A stretch of 64,000 nucleotides of DNA from Ipomoea triloba (GCF_003576645.1 NC_044922.1:12766693-12830692); one strand, 5' to 3'; shown: positions 20,900 to 38,990, counted from the stretch's first letter. Program-made: numbers and translations. The notes: a model not told the origin generated them from the letters alone.

Positions 20900-22919
20900 T
20901 CAAGCGGATGCTTTCAGCGACATGTTTGGCAAGAGGGAAGAAGCAGATTGTTTTGGAAACGAGACTTGTGAGTTTAAACCGGCAGCATCACCAGTGCTTC
21001 GTCTGCGAAGTTTAGAACCATTGCCAGTGGGCTTGCCGGTGTTTTCCATATCCTGAGTCTCGTTAAGCTTCTCCAGTTCTCTAACCACGTCGTCCATGGT
21101 AGGCCTAATCCTAGCATCGGTGGATAGGCACCGCAAGGCAATGAACGCTACTTTCTGGGCGACATCCAGTGAATACTGTCCTTCAAGACGGTTATCCAGA
21201 ACTCGGTGGACTTTACGTTTGATAGCCAAGTACGGTTTAGCCCATTCTACCAGGTTGTGTTGTCCAGATGGTCTATTCTTGTCGATTGCTCTTCGACCTG
21301 ATAGCATTTCAAGAAGAACAACTCCAAAACTATACACATCACTCCTGGTAGTCAAATGACCTACATTGGAAAGACTCATATTAGCACACAAACTTTGGGT
21401 GCATAAGCAGCAATAATGTATTCTCATTGGTACTTTCTTCTCTGTGATCATTAAAACTGATTGACTAAACATGATACTAATACTAGGTGAGATGCTGAGA
21501 GTTACATAACGAGGTCTGAAATTAAAGGATAAGTACATTAATCCATACCAGTGGCTAAGTATTCCGGAGCTGCATATCCATAAGTGCCCATTACCCTCGT
21601 TGAGACATGGCTTTTATCTCCGGTTGGTCCATCCTTTGCTAAGCCAAAGTCAGAGAGCTTGGCGTTGTAGTTCTGCAATGTCATAAGAGAAAGCGTGTAT
21701 AAGGCAAACATCACGGCACACACATATTGCATTAGCAGCCCAACTGCCCAGAGCTGCAATGTATACTCTTTTATTAAAATAAAGAACAATAAATTCACAA
21801 ATCTCGTACTGAATCGAGTAAAATGTTAGATGTTTTGAAATCACGATATATGACTTTGGTTTCAGCACAGTGAAGAAAAGCGAGCCCCTTGGCAGCTCCA
21901 AGAGCAACCTTCAAACGCAAAGTCCAGGACAGAGGTTGGAAGTATGAGCCCCCTGTTATAACGCAAGTTAAAGGTTATAAATGATTTGCCTAAAAGCAAT
22001 AGATATTACTGCAAAGCTAGAGAGGAAGTTGGTTTTATGGAGTAAAGAAAAGAAAACTCACTCCTAAATAAATGGTTTTCCAGGCTGCCCCGTGGCATGA
22101 ATTCATACACTAAAAGACGATGTTCATCCTCCAAGCAATAGCCAATCAGTTTAACAAGATGAGGGTGTGAAAACTGGCCCAAATAGTTCACTTCTGCCTA
22201 TAGACAACAGATGCAACAATATAAACAAGAATGGACAAAAATGCAACTTCTTTAATGTTGCCAATCAACAAAAAAGCACCATAAACCCTACCAGCCATTC
22301 CCTGTGGCCCTGAAAACCTTCCTGGTTTAGCTTCTTGACAGCAATCACTAGGCCAGTCCCGGGCTTGGTTGCCGAGAATGAATTCTCATCAATCCAGCCT
22401 TTGAAGACGGAGCCAAACCCGCCTTCTCCCAGCACGCTATCAGGACGAAAATTCCTGGTAGCCACTTTGAGATCAGCAAAATTAAAGCTTTTCAAAGTGG
22501 TAGACTTCAAGATCTCACCCTCGCTCCGGGGAGCCGGTGGCACAGCATTCTTGCTGCCAGATTTGTTCAGATTAGCCCCATCTGTGCTAACAAATCTTGA
22601 ACTTAGCCCTGATCAAACCAATCATATTTCTGCTGATATTAGAAATTGTTCAATATTGCTACAAACCCCCCCTTCACTAGCATAAAAACAGATAATATCA
22701 TCAGACAAACTGTCCAAAATAGCTTATCCAATTCACAGCCCATTAGAGATAGGATTAATCTAGCTCAAGCATAAATTCTTCATCCCAGACTCAGTAAAAC
22801 AAAGAAGGAAACTTTAAAAGGTAAAATGAAAAGAAAAACATTGAAATATCATGGGTTCTTGGTTCACCTGTACAAGAAGGGCTTTCAGCTTTGATTCTAG
22901 CACTCAAGCAAATCCCCAT
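20900..22919 (-). CDS. Receptor-like cytoplasmic kinase, RLCK-VII / APK1-type, 410 aa, 6 exons
   Basis: A Ser/Thr kinase of the PBL/APK1 group, which relays signals from cell-surface receptors at the plasma membrane. Exons (minus strand): 22919-22868, 22608-22292, 22197-22062, 21952-21810, 21672-21549, 21360-20900. All junctions are GT-AG and the spliced length is 1233 nt, in frame. The start MGICLS has Gly2 for N-myristoylation and Cys4 for palmitoylation. An in-frame ATG at 22976 exists, but the family begins at MGIC. Kinase features: glycine loop GEGGFG 78-83, catalytic Lys109, YRDFK with D206, DFG at 224-226, APE at 251-253. Residues in the activation segment ([15 protein letters not shown]) are intact, so it should be active. 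The C-terminal ~50 residues are Ser/Lys-rich. Confidence 0.95.
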
Positions 22920-23733
22920 GAGAATAGACCAAGACCACCCTTCAGTTCCTGTCTTCATTATCAAGACACCAAACAAACCATTTTAGCGGGGAAAAGATAC
23001 AGCTTAGCAGATATATAGAAGTTGCCAAAATGCTAATTTTTTTTTTTTTCCAAAACGGGACAAACAATAAGAGTAAAAAAAAATTAACTTTCTACACTAT
23101 CCTTTTCTTTTCAGGAAAAAAAAAATCTTGAATGACAAACAGAAGTAAACAAAAAGAGTGCGGGTTCTGGAGAAAAGGAACACCCACCAAGTTTCCCTGA
23201 ATTCTATGAAAAACCCAGTTTGGGATTGATATTGAAAACGAGTAATAGGTAGGTAGAAGAAGCAATGGGTGATTAGGTCATTGGCAGAAGATAAGCGAGA
23301 AGAAATGGGTTGAGTGATGTTGTTGACTTTTAGCGGCGGGGATTGAGGAAAAGAGATGGATGGGAGGAGGGGAGAGGGCAGAAGCATTTATGGCGAGCGG
23401 CTTCATCATCATCCTTTAACGTTTTATACGGTAGAGGGGATTGGAGAAGAAAGAGTGCACGGGTTGGTTCCCGTTTGTAGCCGCTTGATCATATGGTGGG
23501 TTGATTCACGCTTTCAAGTTTCAACCAGCTCTGGCTTTATAGGCTCGCTGCTGCTGAGCTGCTTAGCTCAACCACAACTTTTTCAAGATTATTATGATAT
23601 TTATTTATTTTCTTTCTCGTTTTCTGTGATTGACTTTGTTTCCCAGTTCCCATCTTCCCACACTCAGATTTTTATATGATTTTGGTAACCCCATTTTTAT
23701 ATTGTTGGCTCCATTATGCTTGAGTTACAATTA

Positions 23734-24096
23734 CAGCTCGTTTGGTTCACTGAAAAATATTTGAAGGAAATGGAATTCAAATTCCGTGGAAAACAAATTA
23801 CCAAGAAAATAAATTCCACTAGACCACAAGGTCCTTAGCAGTTTGGCTATATATACATGTGTAATTAGTCAATTTTGATGAGGGTAAAATAGTCCAAGGG
23901 CTTATACTTTCTTCCCAATTTCTTTGGAAAACAAAATACCTATCTCAACCAAAGAATTTGTTTTCCTTTCTTTTTGGGAAGTCAAATTCCATGGAAAACA
24001 TTTTCCATCCAACCAAACAACATAATTACTCATTTTCCTCAACTTTTTGGAAAATCTTTTCCATGGAATTGATTTTCCATCCAACCAAACATGCCA
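23734..24096. mobile_element. Harbinger-like MITE, 363 bp
   Basis: It is flanked by TTA on both sides (23731-23733 and 24097-24099). The ends are CAGCTCGTTTGGTT and, inverted, TGGCATGTTTGGTT. The interior is rich in TTCCATGGAAAA words on both strands. It lies about 0.8 kb upstream of the kinase start codon. Confidence 0.65.
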
Positions 24097-24296
24097 TTAG
24101 TGCATCTACAATAAAAATGTTGGTGTAGTTTTTGAGGAGATTTTGGCTTTAAATAAAAGAGAAAGAAGAAGGAGAGAGAATATGTAAGGTTAATGAGAAA
24201 GGTTTGGTTTGTCTTTAAAAGCAACCCACCAAACAAAGAACTTGCTCAATCGCGTGAGCAACATTGAAGCACCCCGTCGAGCGCTTGCTCGTTAAA

Positions 24297-24485
24297 GGGT
24301 TTTTGACTGAAATAAATATTTTGAACAGGTAGGAGACAAAAATGTGACTTTTTTGGGGTTTGGACAAAAATATTAAATCCCCAAACGCATTTTCCAAACG
24401 TAGATTTAATATTTTTGTCCAAACCCCGAAAAAGTCACATTTTTGTCTTCTATTTGGTCAAAATTTATATTTCAGTCAAAAACCC
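24297..24485. mobile_element. Short foldback element, 189 bp
   Basis: The two arms (from GGGTTTTTGACTGAAAT inward, and its reverse complement at 24468-24485) pair almost completely. They include GACAAAAATGTGACTTTTT and GGACAAAAATATTAAATC blocks, around a short loop near 24380-24400. The flanks GCTCGTTAAA (24287-24296) and GCCCGTTAAA (24486-24495) are a 10-bp duplication with one change, so this is probably Mutator-like. Confidence 0.75.
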
Positions 24486-24495
24486 GCCCGTTAAA

Positions 24496-26982
24496 CTGTA
24501 TATTTCTTTTCTTTTCTTTTTTAGATTTTGCTTTTCAGATTTTGTGTTTTTTTATTTCCTTCTCTTCCCATCTTCTCTTTCATAGTCACACCTACACAAA
24601 ACTCCTCAAAATTTATGTCTATTGAGGATGCTCTTAAGAAATACAAAGTTATCTTGCAGGGTAGCTCAGTTGATTCCACCAATCATCTTAAAATCCTGTC
24701 CTAGTGGTAATGGAGAGATTTGAATTTCATTGAAAATTTGGGAGGTCATTGGAAGATCTTGACCAAGGAGATGAAAACTCTTGTGCACAAAGTGTACAAG
24801 TAGGAGTGAGAATTTGGGAAACGACAAAACGACTTGCAATTTACCTCCTCTGGCGCCTCTTGGGCAAGGACTCTCCTGCTCTAGGGCTTAGAATTAGTTT
24901 GGCATAAACTATGATACCTAATGAAATTTTTTTAAAAAAAATGCAAAATTATTCAAAAATAGGTGGTCGGGTGAGTGTAGTATGATTTTTGTATCTGAAG
25001 ATCATGAGTATAATTTTTATTAACATCTTCTCGGTTGAAGCCGTCATAAAACATACTCCCTATATTTCATTTTACTCCACTCGTCATATTTAGTATTCAT
25101 TGGTCAACTCAATTCTTTTAATTTTTCTTTGTTTATTTTCTTTAGCATTTTCTTATACTTTTATGTTCAATTTTTTTTAATTAATAGTACTTTTGATGTA
25201 ATTTGTAAATATATATTGAATTAAATATTACAAAAAAATTCTATAAATAATTTCAATCAAATTTCGTTAATTGAACCAAACACTTACATTAAATAAGATA
25301 GTAAAGTATTTCGATCTCTTGCTCTTTATGATTAATTGATTTCACTATTTCCCTCCCCCCCCCCCCCCCCCCCCCCCNTTTCCCCCCCCCCCCCCCCTCC
25401 CGCCCCCAAACACATAGGAGGGAGAATGACCTAATAGGAGGGAGAATGACCTAATAATAACTGGCTAACTCCAGCATATATCAATTTGTATTCTATGATA
25501 AGACTCATGTTAGATTGTATAATATTTAGTAATTATTTGAAAATTAGTGATTAGCGAACAATCAATTGTTAGCTCTAATTGTTTATTAGATTTGAGATGA
25601 TAATATTAACGATTTCTATAAAATTGTTTGATAAATTTAATTGTCAATTGACATTCTATAACATACATGTAATATGAATTTAAGAATATCCATCTATTAT
25701 CACTCAATTACCATGCATATCATCACCTCTATTTTTACTATAAATTACCATGGTTAAAGACGAGACAGGACACCTTCATCAACATCTTCATCCTCGAACT
25801 CTACCTACAATATTTCCACTCTCTCAAAATGATTCCTAACTAGTCCGAATGCTTTACAAAATATACATGTATAAAACTATCTGAAATATAGTGACTTTAA
25901 CTTGATACTTCAAAAAAAATAATAATAATAATTTTCACCTTTACAATTTTCAAATAAAATACTAGTGTCTATTTGATTTCTATCCATTTATTTCTCTATA
26001 CAGGAGAAAAGATTAAATACATACAAAGTCTTATAGATATTTATGAGTAAACATATTATAACAGTATTTAACAAAAAAAAAAAAATCATTTTGACCCCCC
26101 AAAAAAATCTCTAGAAACTCATTTTGACCTGCCTGTAGTCCTGTAAATGAAGAAATGATGATGCTTACTGTTGACTCTAATGGAGAAGAATCTTCAATCT
26201 TTTCAAGCTTCAAAAATATTCTTTAAATTAAATAAATAAAAATCCAAAAGTGTCCTAGGGAGGAGGCAGGCTTGCCAAGTGTAGCCGCAACACTACTACC
26301 TATACGGCTCGGCTTATAACTATCTACTGCGTCACTCTTTTTGCCCATCACGCCTTTACTTTCTTATCACTTCAATTTCGTTCATCATGAGAAGGCTTGT
26401 CGGCATGAGGGAGCGGTGATGACAAAACAATAATAATTATATTTTTGATGGTAAGTCAATCGAGTTCATCAAATAGTTAGTTTAGTAACTGATAGAACTA
26501 ATTGATTCCTAACTCTAAGCGGTTCAACTTACCTCGCATAAATTATAAGAATAAAATGGATAATTGAGCATAATTGTAGTAGTATTAGATGGATTAGAGT
26601 TAGAGTATTACAAGAAGTTTGTAGGAATAAGACATCATGGATTAGAACATTATAAGAATTTTGTAGGGATGGAGCATGATTTGTAACAACTAAACAAGAT
26701 CAATTTTCAAAATAACTTTAATACAGCGTAATAAAGACAAATATCTCAAGGGAAGCATGCAATGTTGCGTCATTGCCTGAACTCCACAGACAAACTAATT
26801 TATTTCAAGGATCAAGTTGATGAATATGGAATTCATGGACTACGTTGACAGTTCGCCAACAATTGAAGGACTCAACAATTGAAGGACCAAATCGTTGATA
26901 ATCCCTATTAATATATTAGTAACTAAATTAATTAGTTTAAATCTTAACAAATAAAATTTACTGTAGCAGGTCATTGTTATTT
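24496..26982. other. Intergenic, no gene recognised
   Basis: Mostly AT-rich sequence without a supported ORF. It holds the poly-C tract with an N (25351-25407) and a duplicated 18-bp phrase GGAGGGAGAATGACCTAAT right after it. Nothing in 26220-26980 could be assigned to a family. Confidence 0.5.
25351..25407 (+). repeat. Poly-C tract with an undetermined base
   Basis: About 50 C's are interrupted by NTTT near 25378-25381. The true length is unknown. Such tracts are hard to sequence, so this may be a collapsed or artificial join. Confidence 0.8.
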
Positions 26983-27817
26983 GGGATAAAGGTCAAATGA
27001 GCCCTCCAACTATACTCAAATGTATAATTAAACCCTCCAACTTCAAAAAATTTCAATTAAAACCTCAAACTTACAAAAAAAAATGCAATTACACAATTTT
27101 GTAGGATACATTCAGGTAATTGTAAATTATTTATTGATTAGATTTTTTAAGATTATTTGGTGTGCTGATGTAGCATTCATATATATTTTTAAAACGATAT
27201 ATTATATTATATTTTTATTTTAATTAATTAATTAATAATAATAATAACAACAAATTTAAAAGAAATATTCATTTATATTTGGTGTTGTTCCTCGTCAACA
27301 ACCACCACCACTTTTTCCCGGAAGATGGCATTGAAATAATCTGGACCACCATCGACCACCACTTTTTTCAAGATGGCGGATGGCGTCACGACCTTCCACA
27401 TTTGGAAGAATGTCGCAGTTACCTTCTTCCAGATCTGGAAGAAGGCTGACGTGACCTTCCAATTCTGGAAGAAGGCAACAATGGCTTTCTTCCATGTTTG
27501 GAAGAAGGCCAACACAACCCTCTTATTGGAAGGCAAGAAGAAGGTTGCAATGGCAAGCCTTCTTCCAAACATGGAAGAAGGCCGTGGCAGCTTTCTTCAA
27601 AAATTGGAAGAAAGTAGCTGCGGTTAAATGGAAAAGATCAGTCACCAATAACAACAAAAAATATATTATTTTTAATAAATTAAAATAATAATATTAAAAT
27701 ATGACATGGAATTAACCTACAAAAACAAGTAAAAAGGAGTTAATTGCTTAACTTTTTTTAATTCAAGGGTTTAATTGAAAATTTTTGAAGTTGAAGGGCT
27801 TATTTAAGCTTTATACC
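26983..27817. mobile_element. Mutator-like element H with palindromic minisatellite
   Basis: The terminal regions are inverted: GGGATAAAGGTCAAATGAGC at the left pairs with the complement of GCTTATTTAAGCTTTATACC at the right, and CCCTCCAACTTCAAAAAATTT pairs further in. Candidate 9-bp flanks are TTGTTATTT and TAGTTATTT (7 of 9 match). The interior (27295-27620) is a GC-richer array described separately. No transposase is present. Confidence 0.6.
27295..27620. repeat. Minisatellite of TTCTTCCA-n-TGGAAGAA palindromes
   Basis: About eight units of roughly 33 bp each contain a self-complementary core such as TTCTTCCAGATCTGGAAGAA, separated by variable GC-rich spacers. Because the core is symmetrical, repetitive open frames (FFQIWKK-like) appear on both strands. 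They are not supported as genes. Confidence 0.8.
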
Positions 27818-28010
27818 TAGTTATTTTAAGCAAGGTGACCTTCAAGTTGATGAGTCAACAGATGACTCCACTGAGGCTCGAACCCACTCCCTTACACATG
27901 AGAATGTACACCGGGCGCCGCTTGACCACAAGGTCTTTGGCATTGTATAACTAGCTTATTTAACCTTTATCTCTAGTTATTTTAAGCAAGGTGACCTTCA
28001 AGTTGATTGT
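27805..28010 (+). repeat. Local direct duplication flanking element H
   Basis: The phrase CTAGTTATTTTAAGCAAGGT and the following GACCTTCAAGTTGAT occur at about 27817-27856 and again at 27971-28010. This is a roughly 154-bp spaced direct repeat with GC-richer sequence between. Confidence 0.75.
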
Positions 28011-28708
28011 ATAACCAATCATATTCTACGCAAGTTGTTGAATATCTCTATAGCTAGGTTGTCCCCTTCCCTCCCAACAAATTTTGGATACTTCTTTTTC
28101 TTTCTTTTTCGTGTTTTTTTTTTTTATTTTTTTGTGCATATTTTGGATACTTATGTACCAATCCTTGAAATAGTACAATTTTTTTTTTATTCCTATAAAA
28201 ACTAGTGTCAAAGAATTTGCTTTGTTTGGTTCTGAAATTATTTTTTTAATGATAATTTCAACAGTTTATATTTTAATTCATTTATTTAAATCAATATGAA
28301 TTTTATTTCATTGATAATGGATCATATAAAAGTTAATTCATTCAGCATAAATAATTTTATTCAAAATATGTCATATATTATTTGTTTTATACAGAAACAA
28401 CATTCAAACATTAATTAATTATTAAAATTCTTATAATCAGTCAAAATAGATTGATTGTCCAAATAACTTACACGTGTAAAACTTGATATTAATAAATTGG
28501 TAAATAAATTAATTTTTTAAAATATTAATAAAGAATTAAGTTAACATGACATGTCATGTTACAGTAATAACATCAATGTAATATCAACAAAGTTAACAAT
28601 TCCAAATTGAATTAAAACCACATACTCTAGGAACCCTCAAAATACTGACCATTTTCTATTCTTATAATATAACCTATTATCAATTGTTAAAGTCGATAAA
28701 CAACTAGT

Positions 28709-28950
28709 GTTGTAAAAACCAACCTATGAACTAGGCACTCCATGGGAATTTCATTTCCAGAGCCTTTTAGCCAGTCGGCCAACTAAACACCCGACTCAAC
28801 TAACTCAATTAAGTCGACACCTAACTCAGTCGAGCGTTCTTTTTTTTTTTTTTAGGGTTTAAGATGACTACAACTTATTATTGCTATTTTACTTTGCCGC
28901 CTAGGCATCACCTAGACGCCCTTAACCGCCCAACTAGCGCCTTTTGCAAC
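28709..28950. mobile_element. GCCTAGGC-type MITE (relative of 43533-44077)
   Basis: It starts GTTGTAAAAACC and ends GCGCCTTTTGCAAC, an inverted pair. Inside are CTAGGC, CCGCCTAGGCATC and CGGCC words like those in the larger element at 43533-44077. No clear target duplication was found. Confidence 0.5.
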
Positions 28951-29357
28951 TTGTAAACAACTTGGTAGTTTGAAACAATTAATGAGCATACTACAAATAC
29001 AACTACCATATGAAGGTATAAAATTTCACTCTCCACAATTGCCATAATCCCATCCCACTTGGCCACTTGATCATATGGATAAAGGGCTGGAATTATCACC
29101 ATCAAACATGATGTCTATAGGCCAATGCAAGTTGATTCAAACTGCTATAATTCTCAAATCACTGATTCAAATCTCCCAGCTCAACAAATAGATGAAGGTA
29201 CTGATAGTTCAATTAGATCAAAAGAACGAGCTTTGTAAATATCTTTGTTTATTTTACAAGACGAGAAACCCTGGGTCAAACACAAACCAGAAACTCATTT
29301 CTGTAGCAAAAACAACGGTTGCGTCACTTGCGTTTATCCATATACTTGCAATCATCT

Positions 29358-34312
<4,955 letters not shown>

Positions 34313-34809
34313 TTTTACAATTCAACCCAGAATACACCAATAAGGGTTCCACTGCGTGAAGACACCGAGAGATCGACAATATACAGTGACAGGATGGTCT
34401 ACTTAGGTTTTTGTATTTTGATTAATTTATTTTGTTGTATTTTAATCCATCAATACTATTAATAAAAAAAACAAAATTCAATCCATAATACAATTCTACT
34501 TATTAATAATGATTGAAATTAACAATATAAATAATTTTCTAACCTTAATACAATTGTACAATCAGTACAAATACTTTCATATCTTTCCTAACCTTAATAC
34601 AATCATGCCATCTTCAATAATAATTATAATAATAATCTATATCTATCTATACTTCTATTCTATATCTATCTATATTTATATCTATATCTATCTATACTAT
34701 TAATAAAAACAAAATCATTCATTTTAACTTCCCGCTCAAAACACTCGTATAGTTTGCGTAATATTATAAAATATATTAATAAAAAACAAAACTCAATCCG
34801 TATCACAAT

Positions 34810-35160
34810 TCTACTTATTTTTTTTCTTTTTTGAGAAACAATTCTACTTATTAATATTCATTGAAATTACACTATAAATATTTTCCTAACCTTAATACAA
34901 TTGCACATGAAACATAAATCCTTATTACAAAATTCAATTCGTAATACAATTATACTTATTAATATTGATTGAAATTACACTATAAATATTTTCCTAACCT
35001 TAATACAATTATACATGAAACATAAATTCTTATTACAAAATTCAATCTGTAATACAATTGTACTTATTAATATTGATTGAAATTACACTATAAATATTTT
35101 CCTAACCTTAATACAATTGTACATGAAACATAAATCCTTATTTCTACAATAATAATATTG
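34810..35160 (+). repeat. 108-bp satellite-like tandem repeat, about 3 units
   Basis: The phrase CTTATTACAAAATTCAAT recurs at 34921 and 35029 and the unit again reaches CTTATTT at 35137, a constant 108-bp period. Each unit includes CCTAACCTTAATACAATT and GATTGAAATTACACTATAAA. A diverged single copy lies at 34480-34570. Confidence 0.85.
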
Positions 35161-35498
35161 AAATTGCACTATAAATACTCTCTTAATCATGAACAATTCT
35201 TATATACGCTAGCAAACAATTTATTTCTTCACTTTATGTGTTATAAATCTATATAAATCTATAGATTAAGTGACAATATTGTTTGCAATTCAGAAAAGCA
35301 TTACACATGCATGTCCAGTAGGCAGTAAAACAATATAGATGCAAAAACTTCAATCTTCATACATGAAATTAAATATTTAATATAAATAAATGAATATATA
35401 AATATAAGCAAACTAACAAATCCTTCGGTTTTAAAATTACAATTCATATATTTTCCTATCCATAATACAATTCTACTTATTATTTTATAGAATCTCCA

Positions 35499-35500
<2 letters not shown>

Positions 35501-35537
<37 letters not shown>
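35501..35537 (+). repeat. (TAA)n microsatellite
   Basis: About twelve uninterrupted TAA units. Confidence 0.95.
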
Positions 35538-36815
35538 TTAGTCAAAATAATAGACAAACACCGTTGCTCCGACCGAATAGGTTGTTCAATAATGCTCAGT
35601 CATTGTTAGAATCAGTTGTTGGTTCACCCGCATTTAGTCCAGTTAATTCTAGAATGAGTGATACACAAATTTGTTATCTCAATAGCCTACCTAACTATTT
35701 TACTGAAATAAAATGTATTTTTTAATTTTCCTCACTCAATATAAATAATTGCAGTAACTGGTAATGAAGTTTTATACGGTGGATTTATGGATTGCTTTCC
35801 AAGACCACCTATTAATATGCCTAGGAATAGTAATAAAGCTCATATTGAAATTATTTGTAATAACCTTTACATTTTATTATATACAGATTTTGATTTATTT
35901 GTTGTTTTAAATTACTGAATTACTCCAATTAATGTGTTAATTATTATGTATTTAATTGTTTTTAATATTTTCGAAAAATATTGCAGTTGCTAGCAACCCA
36001 AATAATATATATCCAATTAATATATAAAATTTAATTTGTATTAGGACATGCATTCATGGTTGTGTATCTAAAGTCAACATCTGCCCTTCATTACACAAAG
36101 TTAGGCTCTCCTTCAATTTGATTGCACATGATCAGCCTCTCTTTGGAGTTGGCCTCCTTCTTGAATTAATTGTGCATGGTCATCCTCTCATTTTGAGTTA
36201 GCCTCCTTGACTTCAATTTAATAAGTTATCCTCACCTCTATTCATTTTGAGGTTAGTCACGCCATTTAGTTTCCAAGAGGTCATCCTCTACTCCAAATAA
36301 ATAGCTTCAATTTATGTTTGGGGTAGCCTCTCCTAGGCTTAGCTTCATCTTGAATTTAATTTGTGAGAGAATCCATTTCTTTGTTGACTCCTTGATTTTG
36401 ACTTTGATTTAATTGCAACATCTTCACCTCAAATTAATTCTTCTAAGAAAATTAATTTGTGAACTTCGAACCAGTGTTGTCACGTTCAGGGGTTGTACAC
36501 GAAGCTTGACCAATCTTTAATTTCTTCTTTTATTGTAAAGTGGAAGCAAACGATTTGCAAGTATAAAATAAATTTATACTCTTGTGATTTCCACATCATT
36601 CTCGCAATTTAACTAAGCTTGGACTTATCAAAGAAATAATTCTACTAGACTCAAAATAAAATTAGGGGTCTAAAGTTATATTTTTTGTTCATTAAAACAA
36701 TACACTTTATTCCTAACAATTTCCACCTTTTTGTTGATATCAAAACCTATACCCCAACATTTTAACTTAGTCCAATCAAAAATTGATTTTTTTTTCATTT
36801 TTCTCATTTTATTTT

Positions 36816-37293
36816 TGATAGTAAATATACTCTAGTTGTGCTGGACTGACCATACGGTCGACGGGTAAGATACCATCTAGACCCGACCTGGCGCGCTCAA
36901 GCATCCCACGTTCAGTCCGGTGCTTTTGGCCCGGCCAGTAGGGTCTGGCGTGACCTTTGATTTACAAATAGATGTCCTATCGGGGTTGCCACGTGCTCTC
37001 TCCCGCCTGGGCGAGAAACTTGGTGGATGCATGTCCGCCACGTGCTCGTCATGCTGGGGCGCCGGAGCTCGCACTTTCCCCTCTTATAAAAACCTCATTA
37101 ATGAGGAGAGAAATGGACTTTTGGCCAAATTCTAAACTAAGTCTTAAAGAGTGCTTGGACAGTAGGAAGGCCTACTGCCGACCCTCCGAGCCTTTAAGCC
37201 ACTTTGTGTATTGAATCGGGGCTTTGATCCAATTTTATAATAAGAGATCGTATTTCCCCTTTTAGCTTTGTATCTTCGTATTTAACGTTATCA
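36816..37293 (+). repeat. 5' LTR of Tat-like element
   Basis: 478 bp, TG...CA ends, TATA box TATAAAAA at 37085-37092 followed by the palindrome CTCATTAATGAG. It is GC-rich compared with its flanks. Confidence 0.92.
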
Positions 37294-37322
37294 TTTTTGG
37301 CGCCGTCTGTGGGGACCGAAAC

Positions 37323-38990
37323 TTGAAAGCATCTCACTCTTCGTTTGACGGTCCCACCATGTATCCGAACATGGATTTCTTTGATGATCAAGAAGCTGAA
37401 GGAAATCATGATCTCCGATCTCATCTCAGTTCCCGACTGGACCCCAACAACATGGCCGGGGTGCCCCCGCCGGAGTCGGTCAATGCCATTCAGCAGGAGG
37501 TGTTGTTTCCGGTACTCGGGGGACCGATGCCCTATCAATACCCCGTGTACCCAATGGATCCGACCATGCCGTGGTGGCTGAACTCGCCAAGGTTTTATCC
37601 GCAACCGTACATGTACCCCAATATGCCTACGATGTACCCTACTATGCCAGTCAGACCGGAAGCGACGATGGCCGAGACGACTCCAACGGCTTCGCCCGTT
37701 TTACATCGCTCGCAGTCCGAAAGGAGGTCCCGGGGTTCTCAAAAAACAGCCCCGGTCCCTGCCCGGAGGCCAGCGTTGTCTCGGTTGAGTACGTCCGACC
37801 GACCAAGGGGGGTGCAGCAGGGTGATCCATCTCGGGCCAGCGCTTTTGACCGGATTAATCTACCCGTTCATAGGCGGCACGGGCGTGACGATCGAGGACG
37901 CCAGCCAATGAGTATATCAGCGACGAGCCATTCCAGCGAGGCCAATTCCTCCCAGTCCAGGCAAAGGAAAAGTCAACACCTCGCCGAAAATAGCCCTGGA
38001 CTGACTAGAGGGATACTAGATCAGGTCCGAGCGGAATTTAACAAATTGAAAAAGGAACAAACTGAGGTCGAACCTAGGGGCATGGAGAGTAATTTGCTCC
38101 GCACCCCGTTCACTCAAGACATCATGGACCAACCATATCCCATAGATCTCCGTGTGCCTGGCAACAAAGATTACACTGGTCGGACAGACCCGGAGGAGCA
38201 CGTGAATTCTTATTATGGGAATATGTTGATGATGGGGGGTATCCGACGCCGTCGTGTGCCGCGCGTTCTACTCAACCCTCTTGGGCCGAGCGGCCGACTG
38301 GTTTAAATCCTTGGAGCCAGGTTCAATCGCGGGGTTTGCTGAATTGGCCTGAAAGTTCATTCACCGCTTTGCAATTTCAAAAAGGGGCCAAAAGCATTTC
38401 GTCATGGCGGAGATAGAGCCGGTAGATGATCGCACCGCGATCAACCTGCTGCTCTCTTCGCTGCGAGCGGGAGCCTTGTATCAAGATCTTATCCTCAAAC
38501 AATCGGATACTTATGAGGAAGCGCTCAGGCGAATGACCGACCACGCTATTGCCAATGAAGCCAACACTGCTAACCGAATGCAAGAAACTGGACAAGGCCA
38601 GAAAGATCAGCGCTAACAACCGACCAAAGGTGAAAGGATCAAGATGGTAACCCAATATACACGCCTCTTTCCAAACTTGTCGCCGAAGTATTGGAGTATG
38701 CCTAGGCGTGCAACATGATTCAGCTCCCGCCCCCGGCGAGATATGGTCCACACAAAGATAAATATTGCGCATACCATAGAAACTGGGGCCACAAGACGGG
38801 TGGCTGCCATGTTTTAAAAGGTCTAATTGAAGATCTCCTACGGTCGGGAGAACTCGCCCAATTCACCGAAAAGAAGAATAGCCGGCGCCAATCCTGGAAA
38901 AAATTCTTTAAAAAATTCGAGAAAGATAAGAAGGACAAGGACCCCGAGCCTGGGCGCGATCCTCCCCCCGCTGGGTAAAAATAGGTCATC
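37323..38990 (+). pseudogene. Tat-like gag with frameshift and stops
   Basis: The first frame (37323 to about 38245) gives a Pro/Met/Ser-rich N-terminal region and the start of the capsid domain (PYPIDLRVPGNKDYTGRTDPEEH). A one-base slip near 38245 moves the capsid core (CRAFYSTLLGRAADWFKSLEPG) into another frame, with a TGA near 38350, continuing to about 38616. The zinc-knuckle-like region (YCAYHRNWGHKTGGC, near 38763-38807) returns to the first frame, which stops at about 38976. The capsid would package element RNA if intact. Confidence 0.85.

Larger units (their letters stand above)
34313..36815. other. AT-rich region upstream of TPI
   Basis: It contains TPI 5' flank, then simple and tandem repeats (34810-35160 and 35501-35537). 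The block 36040-36700 has repeated phrases such as CCTCTC-TTTGGAGTT-GCCTCCTT and resembles the untranslated part of an old LTR element. No coding sequence was recognised. Confidence 0.5.

Noticed and set aside
22920..22976. Upstream in-frame ATG as kinase start
   Set aside because: The family begins MGIC with a myristoylation glycine; the extension would bury it.
27273..27688. ORFs rich in WKK/FFQ repeats on both strands
   Set aside because: They arise from the palindromic minisatellite in element H; no start context, family or exon support.
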